Assembly (NCBI RefSeq): GCF_000316605.1
Contig: NC_019683.1
Coordinates: forward strand, 3,022,036 to 3,086,035
Length of the DNA: 64,000 nt
From: [Leptolyngbya] sp. PCC 7376
GTDB lineage: Bacteria; Cyanobacteriota; Cyanobacteriia; Cyanobacteriales; MRBY01
Direction of reading: 5' to 3'
The notes under the pieces were generated by a model. It worked only from the letters and a program-made list of their open reading frames with translations. It made no database searches and had not been told where the DNA came from. Shown piece by piece: positions 1-9,741 of the stretch; position 1 is the stretch's first letter, and every line of letters starts with the position of its first letter. The translations under genes were made by a program, and so were the position numbers.

Positions 1-3000
1 GCCAATCATCTCAATCAAGCTCAGGATTTACTCAAAACCGCAGCGGAACGATGGCAATTGGTGCGCTTAAATCTACAGGCTGGGCAAGCCGCTAGGGCAG
101 GAACCGCTTATCAAGCTGCTTTTGATTATTTGGCCGAGGGTTTAACGCTTCTATCTGACCAATGTTGGGAGGCAGACTATCCGCTCACCTTAGCCCTTTA
201 TCAAGAAGGGGCGATCGCCGCAGGGTTAGTAGGGGAATTTGAGTATTTAGATCAATGGTCGGGGGTTGCCCTTAAGCACACGCCTAACCTTTTAGATCGT
301 ATCCCTTTCTACGAAGCGCAGATTCAAGCTCTAGTAGCCCAAAAGCAACTCCCTGAGGCGATTCAGCTCGGAATTTCCACCTTAGAAAAATTAGGTTTAT
401 CTTTTCCTCAAACCCCGCAACCAGAGGACTTTCCCCAAGGGATTGCGGCGATCACCCAACAGGTGGGGGAGCGAGACATTGAAGACTTGTTGAGGCTGAC
501 CTCAATGAAAGATCCTCAGAGTCTGGCGATCTTAAGAATCTTATGGCGGCTTTCTGCGGTCTTAGTATTGGCGGCCCCGCAGCTCATGCCCTTCTGTATG
601 TTTCAGGCAGTAGAGCTGTCCATCACAACAGGCAATTCGGTGTTGTCCGCCCCCGTCTATACAACCTACGGCATGATTCTTTGTGGCGCAGTAGGAGATG
701 TCTCAACGGGGTATCGCTTCGGTCAGCTCGGTCTTCAGCTAGTTGAACAGTATCCAGAAGGTAAAGCTCTAAAACCCAAAACCCTTGTACGCTTCAATGC
801 AGGAGTACGACATTGGCAAGACCCGCTCCACGACACCTTAGAGAGTTTAGCCGAGGGTTATCAACTGGCGCTAGAAGTAGGGGATCTTGAATCGGCTGCA
901 ATTTGTGCCGAGGTGTATGGCTATCATGCCTATTTTGCGGGACAAGAGTTGACGCAATTAGAATCCGTGCTGAAAACCTATAGCCAAGGGATTCAGCGCA
1001 TTCAGCAACAAACAATGCTGATTTGGAATGAAGCCTGCCGTCAACAGGTCTTAAATTTGTTGGGTCAATCAGATAAACCCTGTTCATTGATGGGCGAAGC
1101 CTACGATGAGACGGTGAATTTGCCGTTACAACGTACCTATAAGGATGGTTTTGGCCTAGGCATGGTGCATCTCCATAAAGCAATGGCGTGCTACATCTTT
1201 GAGCGATCCACCGAAGCGATTGAACATCTCACCACAGCCGCACAATTTTTGCCTAGTTTTGCGTCTTTTGCCTCAGCTCCTGTCTTTCACTTTTACACTG
1301 CTCTTGCCCAGGTCGCAGTTTATCCCACAGCTCAGGATACCTTAGCCATAGACTTTTCAGAGTCCTTCGAAAAAAGTTATAAGAAACTCCAAGCCTTTGC
1401 TCGCCACGCCCCGACAAACCATCAACATAAGCTGGCGCTAGTCAAAGCTGAACGCTATCGCGTGTTAGGGCAACGTCATGATGCAGTGGATGCTTATCAC
1501 CGGGCGATCGCCGCGGCCAAGGCTAACGAATATATCCAAGAAGAAGCATTAGCCAACGAACGTTTCGCAAAGTTCTATTTAGATTTGGGATGGGAAAAAG
1601 AAGCGGCTGTCTACATGCAAGAAGCTTACTATTGCTATGCCCAGTGGGGAGCTAAGGCGAAAACTGATGCTCTCGAAGCAAGTTATCCAAACCTATTACA
1701 GCCCATTCTGCAACAACGCCATCAGCCACTGAATCTGCTCGAAAATCTACGTTCTATTACCCGACCGCAACTCTCAATCCATGCCTCTAAAACGGCCAGC
1801 TATTCGTCAACTATGGGATTGAATCAAAGTCTTGATTTACTCTCTATTCTGAAGACTTCCCAAGCCTTATCGAAGCTGTTGGATTTTGAGGAGCTCCTCA
1901 CCACATTGATCACAATTATTCTCCAGAATTCGGGTGGCGATCGCTGTGCTCTGATTTTGCAAAATCAGGATAAAACATGGGAGCTTCGCGCGATAGGAAC
2001 CCCTGCAAAGATTCAGATCTATCACCTGCCGATGGATGATCATCCTGAGTTACCGTGCAAGTTGATTCAATATGTGAAAAATACCAAGGAAGTTATCACT
2101 ATTGACGGACTTGAGACGGATTTACCATTGGTCGATGATTATTTGCAGGTCCATCAACCCCAGAGTATTGTTTGTTCCCCCATTCTCTATCACAAACAGC
2201 TGAAGGGAGTTTTGTACGTCAGTAATCAATCAGCTCGAGGCGTTTTTGGAAGCGATCGCCTCTCAATCCTTGATTTTATTTGCACTCAAGCGGCAATTTC
2301 CCTTGAAAATTCTCGTCTGTTCGAGCAACAGAAACAGGCTGAAGCTCGACTCCAACAAAATAATGCTTTTCTAGAAGCCCAGCGAGAGTCTTCCTTTAAT
2401 GGAATTTTAGTGACAGACACCAGCCGCCAGATTAGTGCCTTTAACCAAAGATTTCTCGATATTTGGCGTATTCCCTCAGAAATTTCTCAAACAAAAGAGG
2501 AGGATCAACTCCTCAGGTTCGTATTGTCTCAGCTGGTGGCTCCTCAAGAGTTTCTGGATAAAGTCAACTATCTGTATCAAGAGTCTGAGGTCGTTGGTTA
2601 CGATGAAATCTCGCTAAAAGATGGTCGAATATTAGAACGAATTTCTAATCCTGTCCGATTATCTTCAGGGGAATATTGTGGGCGTATTTGGTCATTCCAA
2701 GATATTAGCGATCGCAAGCGCCTTGAGCAAGATCAACGTCGCCTCAACTCAATTCTGGAAGCTTCTTCGGATTATATTGCCTTGGCAGATGCTCAAGGGC
2801 AATTAATCTGGCTGAATCAAGAATTCAGAACGCTATTTCCGGAGCGAACACCAGAGACTGTCCAGAACTTTACAATCCCTGATCTTCATCCCCAGTGGGT
2901 TAATGACATTATCTTCAAGACAGGTTTGCCCATCGCAATTGAACGAGGAACTTGGTTAGAAGAACTAGCGGTACTCAATGCCGCGGGAGAAGAAATCCCT

Positions 3001-3981
3001 GTCTCTTTGCTGATCATTGCCCATAAATCTGAGCAAGGGGAAGTGAAATATTTCTCGGCAATTATGCGAAACATTAGTCAGCAGAAACAGAATCAACAAG
3101 CACTGATCGAAAAATCACAGGCTCTTGAAGCTGCCTTGCAAGATCTTACTCAGGCACAACTGCAAATAGTGCAAAGTGAGAAGATGTCGGCTTTGGGAAA
3201 TCTCGTGGCAGGGATTGCTCATGAAATCAACAATCCGGTGGGTTGCATTGTTGGGAATGTCGGTGCAGCTCAAGACTATATTGAAGATTTACTCAGTTTG
3301 ATTGATCTTTATGCTCAAGAATTTCCGAATCCGGGGGAATTCATTGAGGAGCACTTGGAAGAGATTGATTTGGAATTTGTGCGGGAGGATCTACCCAAAT
3401 TAATTCGGGCGATGAAAGATGGTGGTGATCGCATCAAGTCCATCAGTCGAAGTTTACGTGTCTTCTCCCGCGCCGATACGGAAACAAAACAACGCTTTAA
3501 TCTCCATGAAGGACTAGATAGTACAGTTCTGATCTTGCGTCACAGACTCAAAGCAAACGGGCAGCGTCCAGCCATTGAAGTGGTCACGGAGTACGGTGAT
3601 ATCCCTGAAGTCGCTTGTTTTCCGGGTCAGCTCAATCAAGTGTTTATGAATATTTTGGCGAATGCAATTGATGTCTTTGATGAGGAAAACCAAGGAAAAA
3701 GCTATCAGGAGATAGAACAATCTCCGAATCAGATTACGATTCAAACCTCAGTGGTAAATGGGCAAGTGCAAATTCAAATCAAAGACAATGGTAATGGTAT
3801 GGAAGCACAAACAATAGAACGGATTTTTGAGCAGGGCTTTACGACAAAAGAAGTGGGAAAAGGAACTGGACTAGGAATGGCGATCGCCCATCAAATTGTT
3901 GTCGAAACCCACGGTGGCAGCCTAGAAGCACAGTCTGAAATCGGCCAAGGTTCTACATTCTGTATTCGATTACCTCTCTAA
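1..3981 (+). CDS. Giant sensor histidine kinase, C-terminal part (5' end outside window)
   Basis: The reading frame is open to the first base of the window, so the start lies upstream; 1326 residues are visible. Residues 1 to about 590 are helical-repeat sequence typical of the segment that follows the kinase and AAA ATPase modules in cyanobacterial trifunctional Ser/Thr kinase-ATPase-histidine kinases. Then come a GAF domain (about 610-770), two PAS domains (about 790-905 and 917-1027), a coiled stretch, and a histidine kinase core: H-box HEINNP with the phosphoacceptor His at about 1074, N-box NILANAIDVF (about 1217), G1 DNGNGM (about 1261) and G2 GKGTGLGMA (about 1287). It should autophosphorylate in the cytoplasm and signal to an unlinked regulator. 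It converges on a REC-adenylate cyclase gene 14 bp away, but convergent genes are not co-transcribed, so partnership is only conceivable. The upstream kinase/AAA domains are inferred from family architecture, not seen. Confidence 0.9.
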   Translation, partial: ANHLNQAQDLLKTAAERWQLVRLNLQAGQAARAGTAYQAAFDYLAEGLTLLSDQCWEADYPLTLALYQEGAIAAGLVGEFEYLDQWSGVALKHTPNLLDRIPFYEAQIQALVAQKQLPEAIQLGISTLEKLGLSFPQTPQPEDFPQGIAAITQQVGERDIEDLLRLTSMKDPQSLAILRILWRLSAVLVLAAPQLMPFCMFQAVELSITTGNSVLSAPVYTTYGMILCGAVGDVSTGYRFGQLGLQLVEQYPEGKALKPKTLVRFNAGVRHWQDPLHDTLESLAEGYQLALEVGDLESAAICAEVYGYHAYFAGQELTQLESVLKTYSQGIQRIQQQTMLIWNEACRQQVLNLLGQSDKPCSLMGEAYDETVNLPLQRTYKDGFGLGMVHLHKAMACYIFERSTEAIEHLTTAAQFLPSFASFASAPVFHFYTALAQVAVYPTAQDTLAIDFSESFEKSYKKLQAFARHAPTNHQHKLALVKAERYRVLGQRHDAVDAYHRAIAAAKANEYIQEEALANERFAKFYLDLGWEKEAAVYMQEAYYCYAQWGAKAKTDALEASYPNLLQPILQQRHQPLNLLENLRSITRPQLSIHASKTASYSSTMGLNQSLDLLSILKTSQALSKLLDFEELLTTLITIILQNSGGDRCALILQNQDKTWELRAIGTPAKIQIYHLPMDDHPELPCKLIQYVKNTKEVITIDGLETDLPLVDDYLQVHQPQSIVCSPILYHKQLKGVLYVSNQSARGVFGSDRLSILDFICTQAAISLENSRLFEQQKQAEARLQQNNAFLEAQRESSFNGILVTDTSRQISAFNQRFLDIWRIPSEISQTKEEDQLLRFVLSQLVAPQEFLDKVNYLYQESEVVGYDEISLKDGRILERISNPVRLSSGEYCGRIWSFQDISDRKRLEQDQRRLNSILEASSDYIALADAQGQLIWLNQEFRTLFPERTPETVQNFTIPDLHPQWVNDIIFKTGLPIAIERGTWLEELAVLNAAGEEIPVSLLIIAHKSEQGEVKYFSAIMRNISQQKQNQQALIEKSQALEAALQDLTQAQLQIVQSEKMSALGNLVAGIAHEINNPVGCIVGNVGAAQDYIEDLLSLIDLYAQEFPNPGEFIEEHLEEIDLEFVREDLPKLIRAMKDGGDRIKSISRSLRVFSRADTETKQRFNLHEGLDSTVLILRHRLKANGQRPAIEVVTEYGDIPEVACFPGQLNQVFMNILANAIDVFDEENQGKSYQEIEQSPNQITIQTSVVNGQVQIQIKDNGNGMEAQTIERIFEQGFTTKEVGKGTGLGMAIAHQIVVETHGGSLEAQSEIGQGSTFCIRLPL

Positions 3982-3995
3982 TCTGCCGAAAAATA

Positions 3996-5162
3996 TTATT
4001 GAGAGGCAGGCGATCGCCCGACGTCAATTAGGCGGTGGGGTAAAGGCTTTTTTGCAGTGGCTGTGACCTCATATAGATCGATGAGCTGTTTCTTGCCACG
4101 AGGTTTCAGCTGATCAAGTAAATGCCATTGGACGGAAATTTCCGAGGTGAGATGTTCGCGGGTTTGGCCACTGACAATCATGTCGCAGTTATACGTTTTA
4201 GTCAGCTCTTCGAGACGAGAAGCTGTATTCACCACATCACCAATCACAGTCGAATCCATCCGAGAAGACGCCCCCACAGTCCCAATCACAGCTAACCCTG
4301 TATGAATGCCAATGCCCATGCGAATTGGTTTAGTCAGCAAAGAATCTTGATAAGTTTCATTGAGAAGTTGCAAATTTTCTGCCATCATCAACGCAGCAAA
4401 AATAGCATCCTCTGCATGGTGACCGTCTCGGTCAAACACAGCCATAATTGCATCGCCCAGAAACTTATCGATAAAGCCATTGTGTCGGGAAATGGCCTCA
4501 TTCATATGCTCAAAAAATCCATTGAGCCATGCAAATGTCTGTTTCGGATCTTGGCCTTCGGCGATCGCCGTAAACTCTCGAATATCACAAAAGAGAATGG
4601 TCAGCTCTTCCTCGCGAGCATTGCCCACTTTAATCGAGTCGACTCCCTCCGGCGCAATGCGTTGTAGAAATTGCTCAGGTACAAATAGCCGAAACTTTTC
4701 CGTTAAATTCTCACTAATATTCCGCGCTGCATCCAGCTGCTGTTGAGCATTTTGTTGCAATTGGCGCTGTCGCATCTCTTGAAGCTTGAGGAGATTGCGC
4801 AACTTTGACAACAGCATTTTGCTATTAATCGGCTTCGTCAAATAATCATCCGACATCATCTCGATGCCTTTTAGACGAGATTCGTCATCATCCAAAGCCG
4901 TTAAAAAAATTACTGGAATCGTACTATAGGCCTCATTTTCGCGGAGATATCCACACACATCAAAACCATTCATCCCTGGCATCATCACATCGAGCAAAAT
5001 GATGTCTGGTGATTCACATTCCACCGCAGCTAAAGCTTCCAGCCCAGATTGAGCCGCATGGGTTCGATATCCCTCCCCGGCTAATAGCTCTTCTAAAAAG
5101 AACAGATTATTCGGTTCGTCGTCTACCAGCAAAATGTACGGTCTGGATTGGTTCGTGGCCAT
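3996..5162 (-). CDS. Response regulator-class III adenylate cyclase fusion (CyaC-like)
   Basis: A 388-residue protein with an N-terminal REC domain (acidic pocket D14/D15, phosphoacceptor D58, T88, K110), a coiled linker (about 125-180) and a class III nucleotide cyclase catalytic domain (about 185-370). Metal-binding Asp residues are D193 (in FCDIREFT) and D237 (FLGDAIMAVF). The purine-selecting residues are K233 and T305, with transition-state N312 and R316. The Lys/Thr pair is the class IIIb signature known from Spirulina/Anabaena CyaC, a group whose members are stimulated by bicarbonate. It should make cAMP under control of phosphorylation by a histidine kinase. There is no transmembrane segment, so it is cytoplasmic. 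The gene faces the large sensor kinase. Bicarbonate control is family knowledge, not shown here. Confidence 0.92.
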   Translation of the reverse strand: MATNQSRPYILLVDDEPNNLFFLEELLAGEGYRTHAAQSGLEALAAVECESPDIILLDVMMPGMNGFDVCGYLRENEAYSTIPVIFLTALDDDESRLKGIEMMSDDYLTKPINSKMLLSKLRNLLKLQEMRQRQLQQNAQQQLDAARNISENLTEKFRLFVPEQFLQRIAPEGVDSIKVGNAREEELTILFCDIREFTAIAEGQDPKQTFAWLNGFFEHMNEAISRHNGFIDKFLGDAIMAVFDRDGHHAEDAIFAALMMAENLQLLNETYQDSLLTKPIRMGIGIHTGLAVIGTVGASSRMDSTVIGDVVNTASRLEELTKTYNCDMIVSGQTREHLTSEISVQWHLLDQLKPRGKKQLIDLYEVTATAKKPLPHRLIDVGRSPASQ

Positions 5163-5404
5163 AGAGAGGATACGTTACGGTAGCAAAAAATTTGGACGAC
5201 ACACTCTGCAATATGCACTTGGCGGCGAATCTCTGTGATCTCAAGCACAGTTTATCTTGATCTCAGACCCTTTGATTCTACCTATATTCACCGTTATTTT
5301 TGTTGAACAGGGGCATTTTTCTGAATTTGGCGATCGCCTCCAATACATTTGACAGTGCTACCCTAAAACAAATCATCCCTTACCGCTGCAACAAAGGTTT
5401 CCCA

Positions 5405-6883
5405 ATGGTTCAAGCTCCTTTGAAAACAACCCCGATCAAAACATTGGCTCAGCTTGCTATCCAACGCATCAAAGAGCTTGGCTGTGAATATGGCGAAATT
5501 CGGTTATGCACCTATCGTCGCCAAAACCTCTGGGCACAAGATCTATCCCTTAAACGCCTCAGCGATAATGAAAGCTCAGGATTTGGGATTCGGGTATTGT
5601 GGCAAGGATCATGGGGTTTTGCGGCGAGCCATCGTAAAACACCACAAGAAATTGAACGGGTTGCGCAACTTGCAGTAGAAATTGCGAAGGGTAGTCACCT
5701 CAGTCAACGGGAACCCGTACGTCTTGTGCCCGTGCCAGCTTACCAAGACCGTTATGAAACGCCGATAGAACTCAATCCTTTCGACATTCCCCTCACTGAC
5801 AAAACCGAATTACTGCTTGATGTCAGCAGTAAGTTACTCGCCCAAGATGACATCATCAAAAAAGCCTATGCCTATCTAGGGTTCACTCAGGAAGATAAGC
5901 TCTTTGCCTCAACGGAAGGCTCACTAATTGAGCAGAGAATTTATCGCAGTGGCGGCGGCATGGGTTGTAGCGCAGTAGCGAAGGGTGATGCCCAAGGCCG
6001 AAAGTTTGAGCGATCGCCTCTCAATAAAGGTTATGAGCATATCCAGCCAGATTTGTTTTATGCCAATTTAGAGCGCATTGCGGCAGAAGCCATTGAAAAA
6101 GTTCATGCCCCAGAAGTCCCCAATGGCAAAGCGACCCTCGTCCTTAAACCTAGCCATTTGTGGTTACCGATCCACGAATCTGTCGGTCATCCCACCGAAC
6201 TAGATCGCGTCTATGGCTATGAGGCGAATTTTGCAGGTACCAGTTTTGCGACAACCGAAAAGCTCAATAATTTTCAGTACGCTGCTCCCTGCGTTAATTT
6301 CAAAGCTGACCGCACCCAGACGGGTGGCCGCAGCACCCTCGGCTATGACGACGAAGGCGTTAAAGCAGAAGATTGGTACGTCGTTAAAGATGGCATTCTC
6401 GTGGACTACCTCACTGACCGCGAAACGGCCTATCGGCTCGGCAGAGAAAGCAGTAATGGTTGCGCCTATGCCGACAACTGGGCCAGTGTTCCAATGGTGA
6501 GAATTCCAAATCTTGGCCTCGAAGCAGGAAAAGAAGGGGGCGATCGCACCGCGACTCTAGACGAAATGATTGCCAACACCAAAGATGGCTACCTCATCGA
6601 TGGGGACGATACCTTTTCCATCGATCAACAACGTCGCAATTTCCAATTCGGAGGAGATGCCGTATGGCGAATTAAAGACGGCCAATTGGCAGGCATGGTC
6701 AAAAATCTTACTTATCAGAGCATGACCACCGATTTTTGGAATAGCGTCACAGCGATCGGCACAGAAGCAGAAAGAGAACAACGCGGCACTTCTTTCTGCG
6801 GCAAAGGTGAACCCATGCAAATTGCCCAAATGACTCATGCCTGCCCACCAATCCAGGTGCAAAACATTAGAATTGGGCGTTAG
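5405..6883 (+). CDS. tldD: TldD family metalloprotease
   Basis: The protein is 492 residues if translation starts at ATG 5405, which follows an AAAGG ribosome-binding-like sequence; the frame stays open to 5300, but the upstream part has no family similarity. It carries the TldD zinc motif HESVGH (H257, E258, H262) and the conserved C-terminal Gly-rich segments typical of TldD/PmbA proteins. In bacteria TldD pairs with TldE/PmbA as a heterodimeric cytoplasmic protease that processes short unfolded peptides and antitoxins; no tldE partner is next to it. HIP1 sites inside the gene match the host genome. Function is inferred from the family. Confidence 0.92.
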   Translation: MVQAPLKTTPIKTLAQLAIQRIKELGCEYGEIRLCTYRRQNLWAQDLSLKRLSDNESSGFGIRVLWQGSWGFAASHRKTPQEIERVAQLAVEIAKGSHLSQREPVRLVPVPAYQDRYETPIELNPFDIPLTDKTELLLDVSSKLLAQDDIIKKAYAYLGFTQEDKLFASTEGSLIEQRIYRSGGGMGCSAVAKGDAQGRKFERSPLNKGYEHIQPDLFYANLERIAAEAIEKVHAPEVPNGKATLVLKPSHLWLPIHESVGHPTELDRVYGYEANFAGTSFATTEKLNNFQYAAPCVNFKADRTQTGGRSTLGYDDEGVKAEDWYVVKDGILVDYLTDRETAYRLGRESSNGCAYADNWASVPMVRIPNLGLEAGKEGGDRTATLDEMIANTKDGYLIDGDDTFSIDQQRRNFQFGGDAVWRIKDGQLAGMVKNLTYQSMTTDFWNSVTAIGTEAEREQRGTSFCGKGEPMQIAQMTHACPPIQVQNIRIGR

Positions 6884-7115
6884 ACTACTTCCCACAATTA
6901 TGGTAAAGCTTCAAAAAAGCGGTGTATTTACGGCAGTTCTAGACTCTTCTTTTTGAGAAGGCTAGTATAAACACGCAGACAAAGGCATCCAAATAATATA
7001 TTCTTTACAGATTTCATAAAAATCATACGTATATTTCACAAACTTAACAAAAACTTCAAAATTGATTTTCGTAGCTTATAACAGGATTTGAAGCCAAATT
7101 AAGGGTGACACAAGT

Positions 7116-7370
7116 ATGTTCAGCAGATTTTTGTCTAATGAGATTACGTACTTCCATGGCGCAAACTATGGTGTCGTAACAGAGTCAATTGCGCTACATC
7201 AACCCGGTTTGATTTTGTTTGATGGCAGATATTATCCAGCAGAATTATTTAAGCCTCTACAGATTGAACTAAAAGTCGGGACTTATGTTTTGGTGTTGGG
7301 AACGAGGGGGTGCCGTCTTGTGGTGGAGAAAGATAAAGCAATTCATGGGCATAAAGACAATGAAGAATAA
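7116..7370 (+). CDS. Small solitary NfeD-type OB-fold domain protein
   Basis: 84 residues with ATG preceded by AAGGGTG. The pattern of Gly, a short strand, FDGRYYPAE, then VGTYVLVLGTRG and LVVEK resembles the C-terminal OB-fold of NfeD proteins, which normally follows transmembrane helices and partners stomatin-like proteins. Here the domain stands alone, with no membrane segment and no stomatin neighbour. It is probably a small soluble protein of unknown role. The OB-fold assignment rests on pattern only and could be wrong; a generic small conserved cyanobacterial protein is the alternative. Confidence 0.6.
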   Translation: MFSRFLSNEITYFHGANYGVVTESIALHQPGLILFDGRYYPAELFKPLQIELKVGTYVLVLGTRGCRLVVEKDKAIHGHKDNEE

Positions 7371-7371
7371 T

Positions 7372-7497
7372 TCATCGTCTATTGCTCCTAATAAAATCTA
7401 AGATCTCGCTATCCAACATTAAAGGTTGCCAAATCGCTGCTTCAGAAGCTATGTCTAAGTCAGTCAGCAGTTTGGCAGCTTTGATATAGACAGTCAT
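7372..7497 (-). CDS. Possible 41-residue small protein
   Basis: A short ATG-initiated frame between the NfeD-like gene and glcF. It encodes a mixed amphipathic peptide (MTVYIKAAKLLTDLD at the start, ending IRSNRR). Composition is protein-like, but no clear ribosome-binding site is seen and I do not recognise a family. It lies 14 bp downstream of the glcF stop on the same strand and could be co-transcribed with it. Confidence 0.3.
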   Translation of the reverse strand: MTVYIKAAKLLTDLDIASEAAIWQPLMLDSEILDFIRSNRR

Positions 7498-7511
7498 TTA
7501 GTATTAAAGCG

Positions 7512-8840
7512 CTATTCTAATTTGACACCACGAATCGAGAAATCGAGTAGCTCCATCGGATGCCATAGCTGAATATCTTTACCTTGTTTTTTGAGATGTT
7601 TTTTAATCTGTAGGCTACATCCAGGATTTGGGGAAACAATCGCCTGTGCGCCTGTTTTGGCAAGATTTCTTGCTTTGCGATCGCCCAACTCATCCGCAAT
7701 TTCAGGCTGCAACAGATTAAACACGCCAGCGCTACCACAACATAATGTGTGTTCCTCTGATTCACAGAGCTGAACATTCGGGATTTGTCGGAGCAGATCT
7801 CGGGGTTGCACGGAAATTTTTTGGCCATGGAGCAAGTGACAAGCATCTTGATATGCAACAGGAAAAGAGCCTGTTGTTACTGGCGATAGCTCGGCAGTTA
7901 AACCAACTTCAACGAGAAATTCCTGTACATCTCGTACTTTTGAGGCAAATTCTTTAGCTTTTTCGGCGTATGCAGGATCGTCTCTAAGAATTCGGCCATA
8001 TTCTTTGAGTGTATGGCCACAGCCTGCGGCGTTGATAATAATGTAATCAACATTTTGATCAGCAAAGCTATCGATCATCTGACGGGCGATCGCTTGAGCT
8101 TGCTCATCTTGGCCTTGGTGAGCTGGCAATGCGCCACAACAGCCTTGACTCGTTGGAATCACCACCTCGCAACCATTAGCAGTCAAAACTCGTGCTGTTG
8201 CCTCATTCACTGGCGAGAAAAATAACCGTTGCACACATCCTAAAATCATCCCCACTCGGTATCGCTGCGCTCCCTGAGCAGAAATAACGGCAGGTAAATT
8301 TTGTTTTGCTTTGGCGAGATTCACCTTAGGCAAAATCATTTCCATCGCCTCTAATCTTGCTGAAATTTTGAGGAAACCCAACTTTCGAACAAGCCACTGC
8401 AACCCAGAATTTTGGTAAAACCACAGCAGCGGCAACAATAACTGCAATCTCGCCGGATAGGGAAATAAATTAAAAATTAGCCATCTAAAGAGGCGATCGC
8501 CCCAAGATCGTTGATAATTTCGTTCAATCTGTGATCGCATCGAGGCCAACAGTTCGTCATAGCTTACCCCCGATGGACAGGCCGACGTACAAGCTAGACA
8601 TCCCAAACAACTATCAAAATGCTTTACCGTGGCTGCATTAATCTCCGCATCCCCCTTGGCGATCGCATCCATGAGATAAATCCGACCACGAGGAGAATCC
8701 ATCTCCGACCCCAACACCCGATAACTGGGGCAAGTATCCAAACAAAACCCACAATGCACACAACTATCAATCTCCTTTTGCTCTGGAGGATGCATCACAT
8801 CAAAGCCAGTTTCAGTTGCTTGGGGTTCAGAAAGGGTCAT
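7512..8840 (-). CDS. glcF: Glycolate oxidase iron-sulfur subunit-like protein (GlcF)
   Basis: 442 residues from ATG 8840 (MTLSEPQ); the frame extends 21 codons upstream but that part is not family-like. Two ferredoxin-type 4Fe-4S motifs occur near the N terminus (CVHCGFCLDTCP and CLGCLACTSACP), followed by two CCG-type cysteine-rich domains (GCVQRLFF...GCCGALP and CHLLHGQ...CCGSAGVF) as in GlcF and heterodisulfide-reductase subunits. GlcF passes electrons from glycolate dehydrogenase flavoprotein subunits in photorespiration. No glcD/glcE is adjacent, which is usual in cyanobacteria. Lactate-utilisation LutA-type proteins are related but shorter. Confidence 0.9.
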   Translation of the reverse strand: MTLSEPQATETGFDVMHPPEQKEIDSCVHCGFCLDTCPSYRVLGSEMDSPRGRIYLMDAIAKGDAEINAATVKHFDSCLGCLACTSACPSGVSYDELLASMRSQIERNYQRSWGDRLFRWLIFNLFPYPARLQLLLPLLWFYQNSGLQWLVRKLGFLKISARLEAMEMILPKVNLAKAKQNLPAVISAQGAQRYRVGMILGCVQRLFFSPVNEATARVLTANGCEVVIPTSQGCCGALPAHQGQDEQAQAIARQMIDSFADQNVDYIIINAAGCGHTLKEYGRILRDDPAYAEKAKEFASKVRDVQEFLVEVGLTAELSPVTTGSFPVAYQDACHLLHGQKISVQPRDLLRQIPNVQLCESEEHTLCCGSAGVFNLLQPEIADELGDRKARNLAKTGAQAIVSPNPGCSLQIKKHLKKQGKDIQLWHPMELLDFSIRGVKLE

Positions 8841-8996
8841 AGCTCGCAGTAATAGGTATTTAGTCACTATAAAAGTTTGTGACCCCAATAAAAAACCTCC
8901 CATCCCTGAGAGGCCGAAGCTTAATTAAATCGTAATAAATGCAACCATCCTCATCAGCTCTCAGCTAGCATTTGCCGAGGAAGAATGGCTCTCTAA

Positions 8997-9608
8997 TTAT
9001 TTGTGGGGAAACGCATAGCCCACACCGAATACAACACCAATATCAGTATTGTCTTCAGCGAAACCAGCATTGACGCTGACATTACCGACCCAGTTTTTCG
9101 CAAAACGATAGTCAACACCAGTAGTTAAGAGAAAATCTGTATCTTCATTGCTACCAGTGTCAAACGCGACGCCACCACCGATGTAAGGTGTAAACGGATT
9201 TTCGACAAAGGGGTCACGGCCACGTAGGGGAAAATCATAGGTAATAGGAACGTTAATCGTCGTGTCGTCACCAATGATTACGCTAGGACGGAGAGAGATA
9301 TTTTTGGTGAGGGCAGCTTTACTAATAACAGTAAAGCCAGTATCTGCAACACCTTGGTCTTCATCACTGAGACCAATATTTGCGCCAACGCCAATATAGC
9401 TATATTTTCCAGTAGCGCTAATTTCAGGGTAACGGTCGCTACCTTGGGCAATTGTGATGGGTTCGCTAGTCAGAGCAGAAGCGGTTACTTGAGTTTGAGT
9501 GTCTGTGGGAACGGAAAATTCGGAAACTTGCTGTGCCTGGGCGGGCATCACACTGATTGTTGCTAAGGCGATCACCGCCACGGGAAGAATGCTTGTAATA
9601 CTTTTCAT
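8997..9608 (-). CDS. Outer-membrane beta-barrel family protein
   Basis: 203 residues from ATG 9608, chosen because GAGGAG lies about 10 nt upstream and a signal peptide begins there (MKSITSILPVAVIALATISVMPAQA, cut after AQA). The mature part has alternating hydrophobic/aromatic strands (YSYIGVGANIGL, PYIGGGVAF, VDYRFAKNWVGNVSVNAGF) and ends VFGVGYAF, as in small eight-strand OmpA/OmpW-like barrels. Function is unknown. It is a single gene with its own upstream region. Confidence 0.75.
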   Translation of the reverse strand: MKSITSILPVAVIALATISVMPAQAQQVSEFSVPTDTQTQVTASALTSEPITIAQGSDRYPEISATGKYSYIGVGANIGLSDEDQGVADTGFTVISKAALTKNISLRPSVIIGDDTTINVPITYDFPLRGRDPFVENPFTPYIGGGVAFDTGSNEDTDFLLTTGVDYRFAKNWVGNVSVNAGFAEDNTDIGVVFGVGYAFPHK

Positions 9609-9741
9609 TTGACGAATAACTCCTCTAAAACACAAAAAAGATTCGTTCTCCTGTTGTTGACGCAGGCGGATCTAGTTCTGTGCCAATTGTATCGGTAGAG
9701 TTGTGGGGTGGAAAATACGGCCGAAACGAGGGAACTGCCCC

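Noticed and set aside
5300-5404. N-terminal extension of TldD
   Set aside because: In frame, but sequence is not family-like and a good start with AAAGG lies at 5405.
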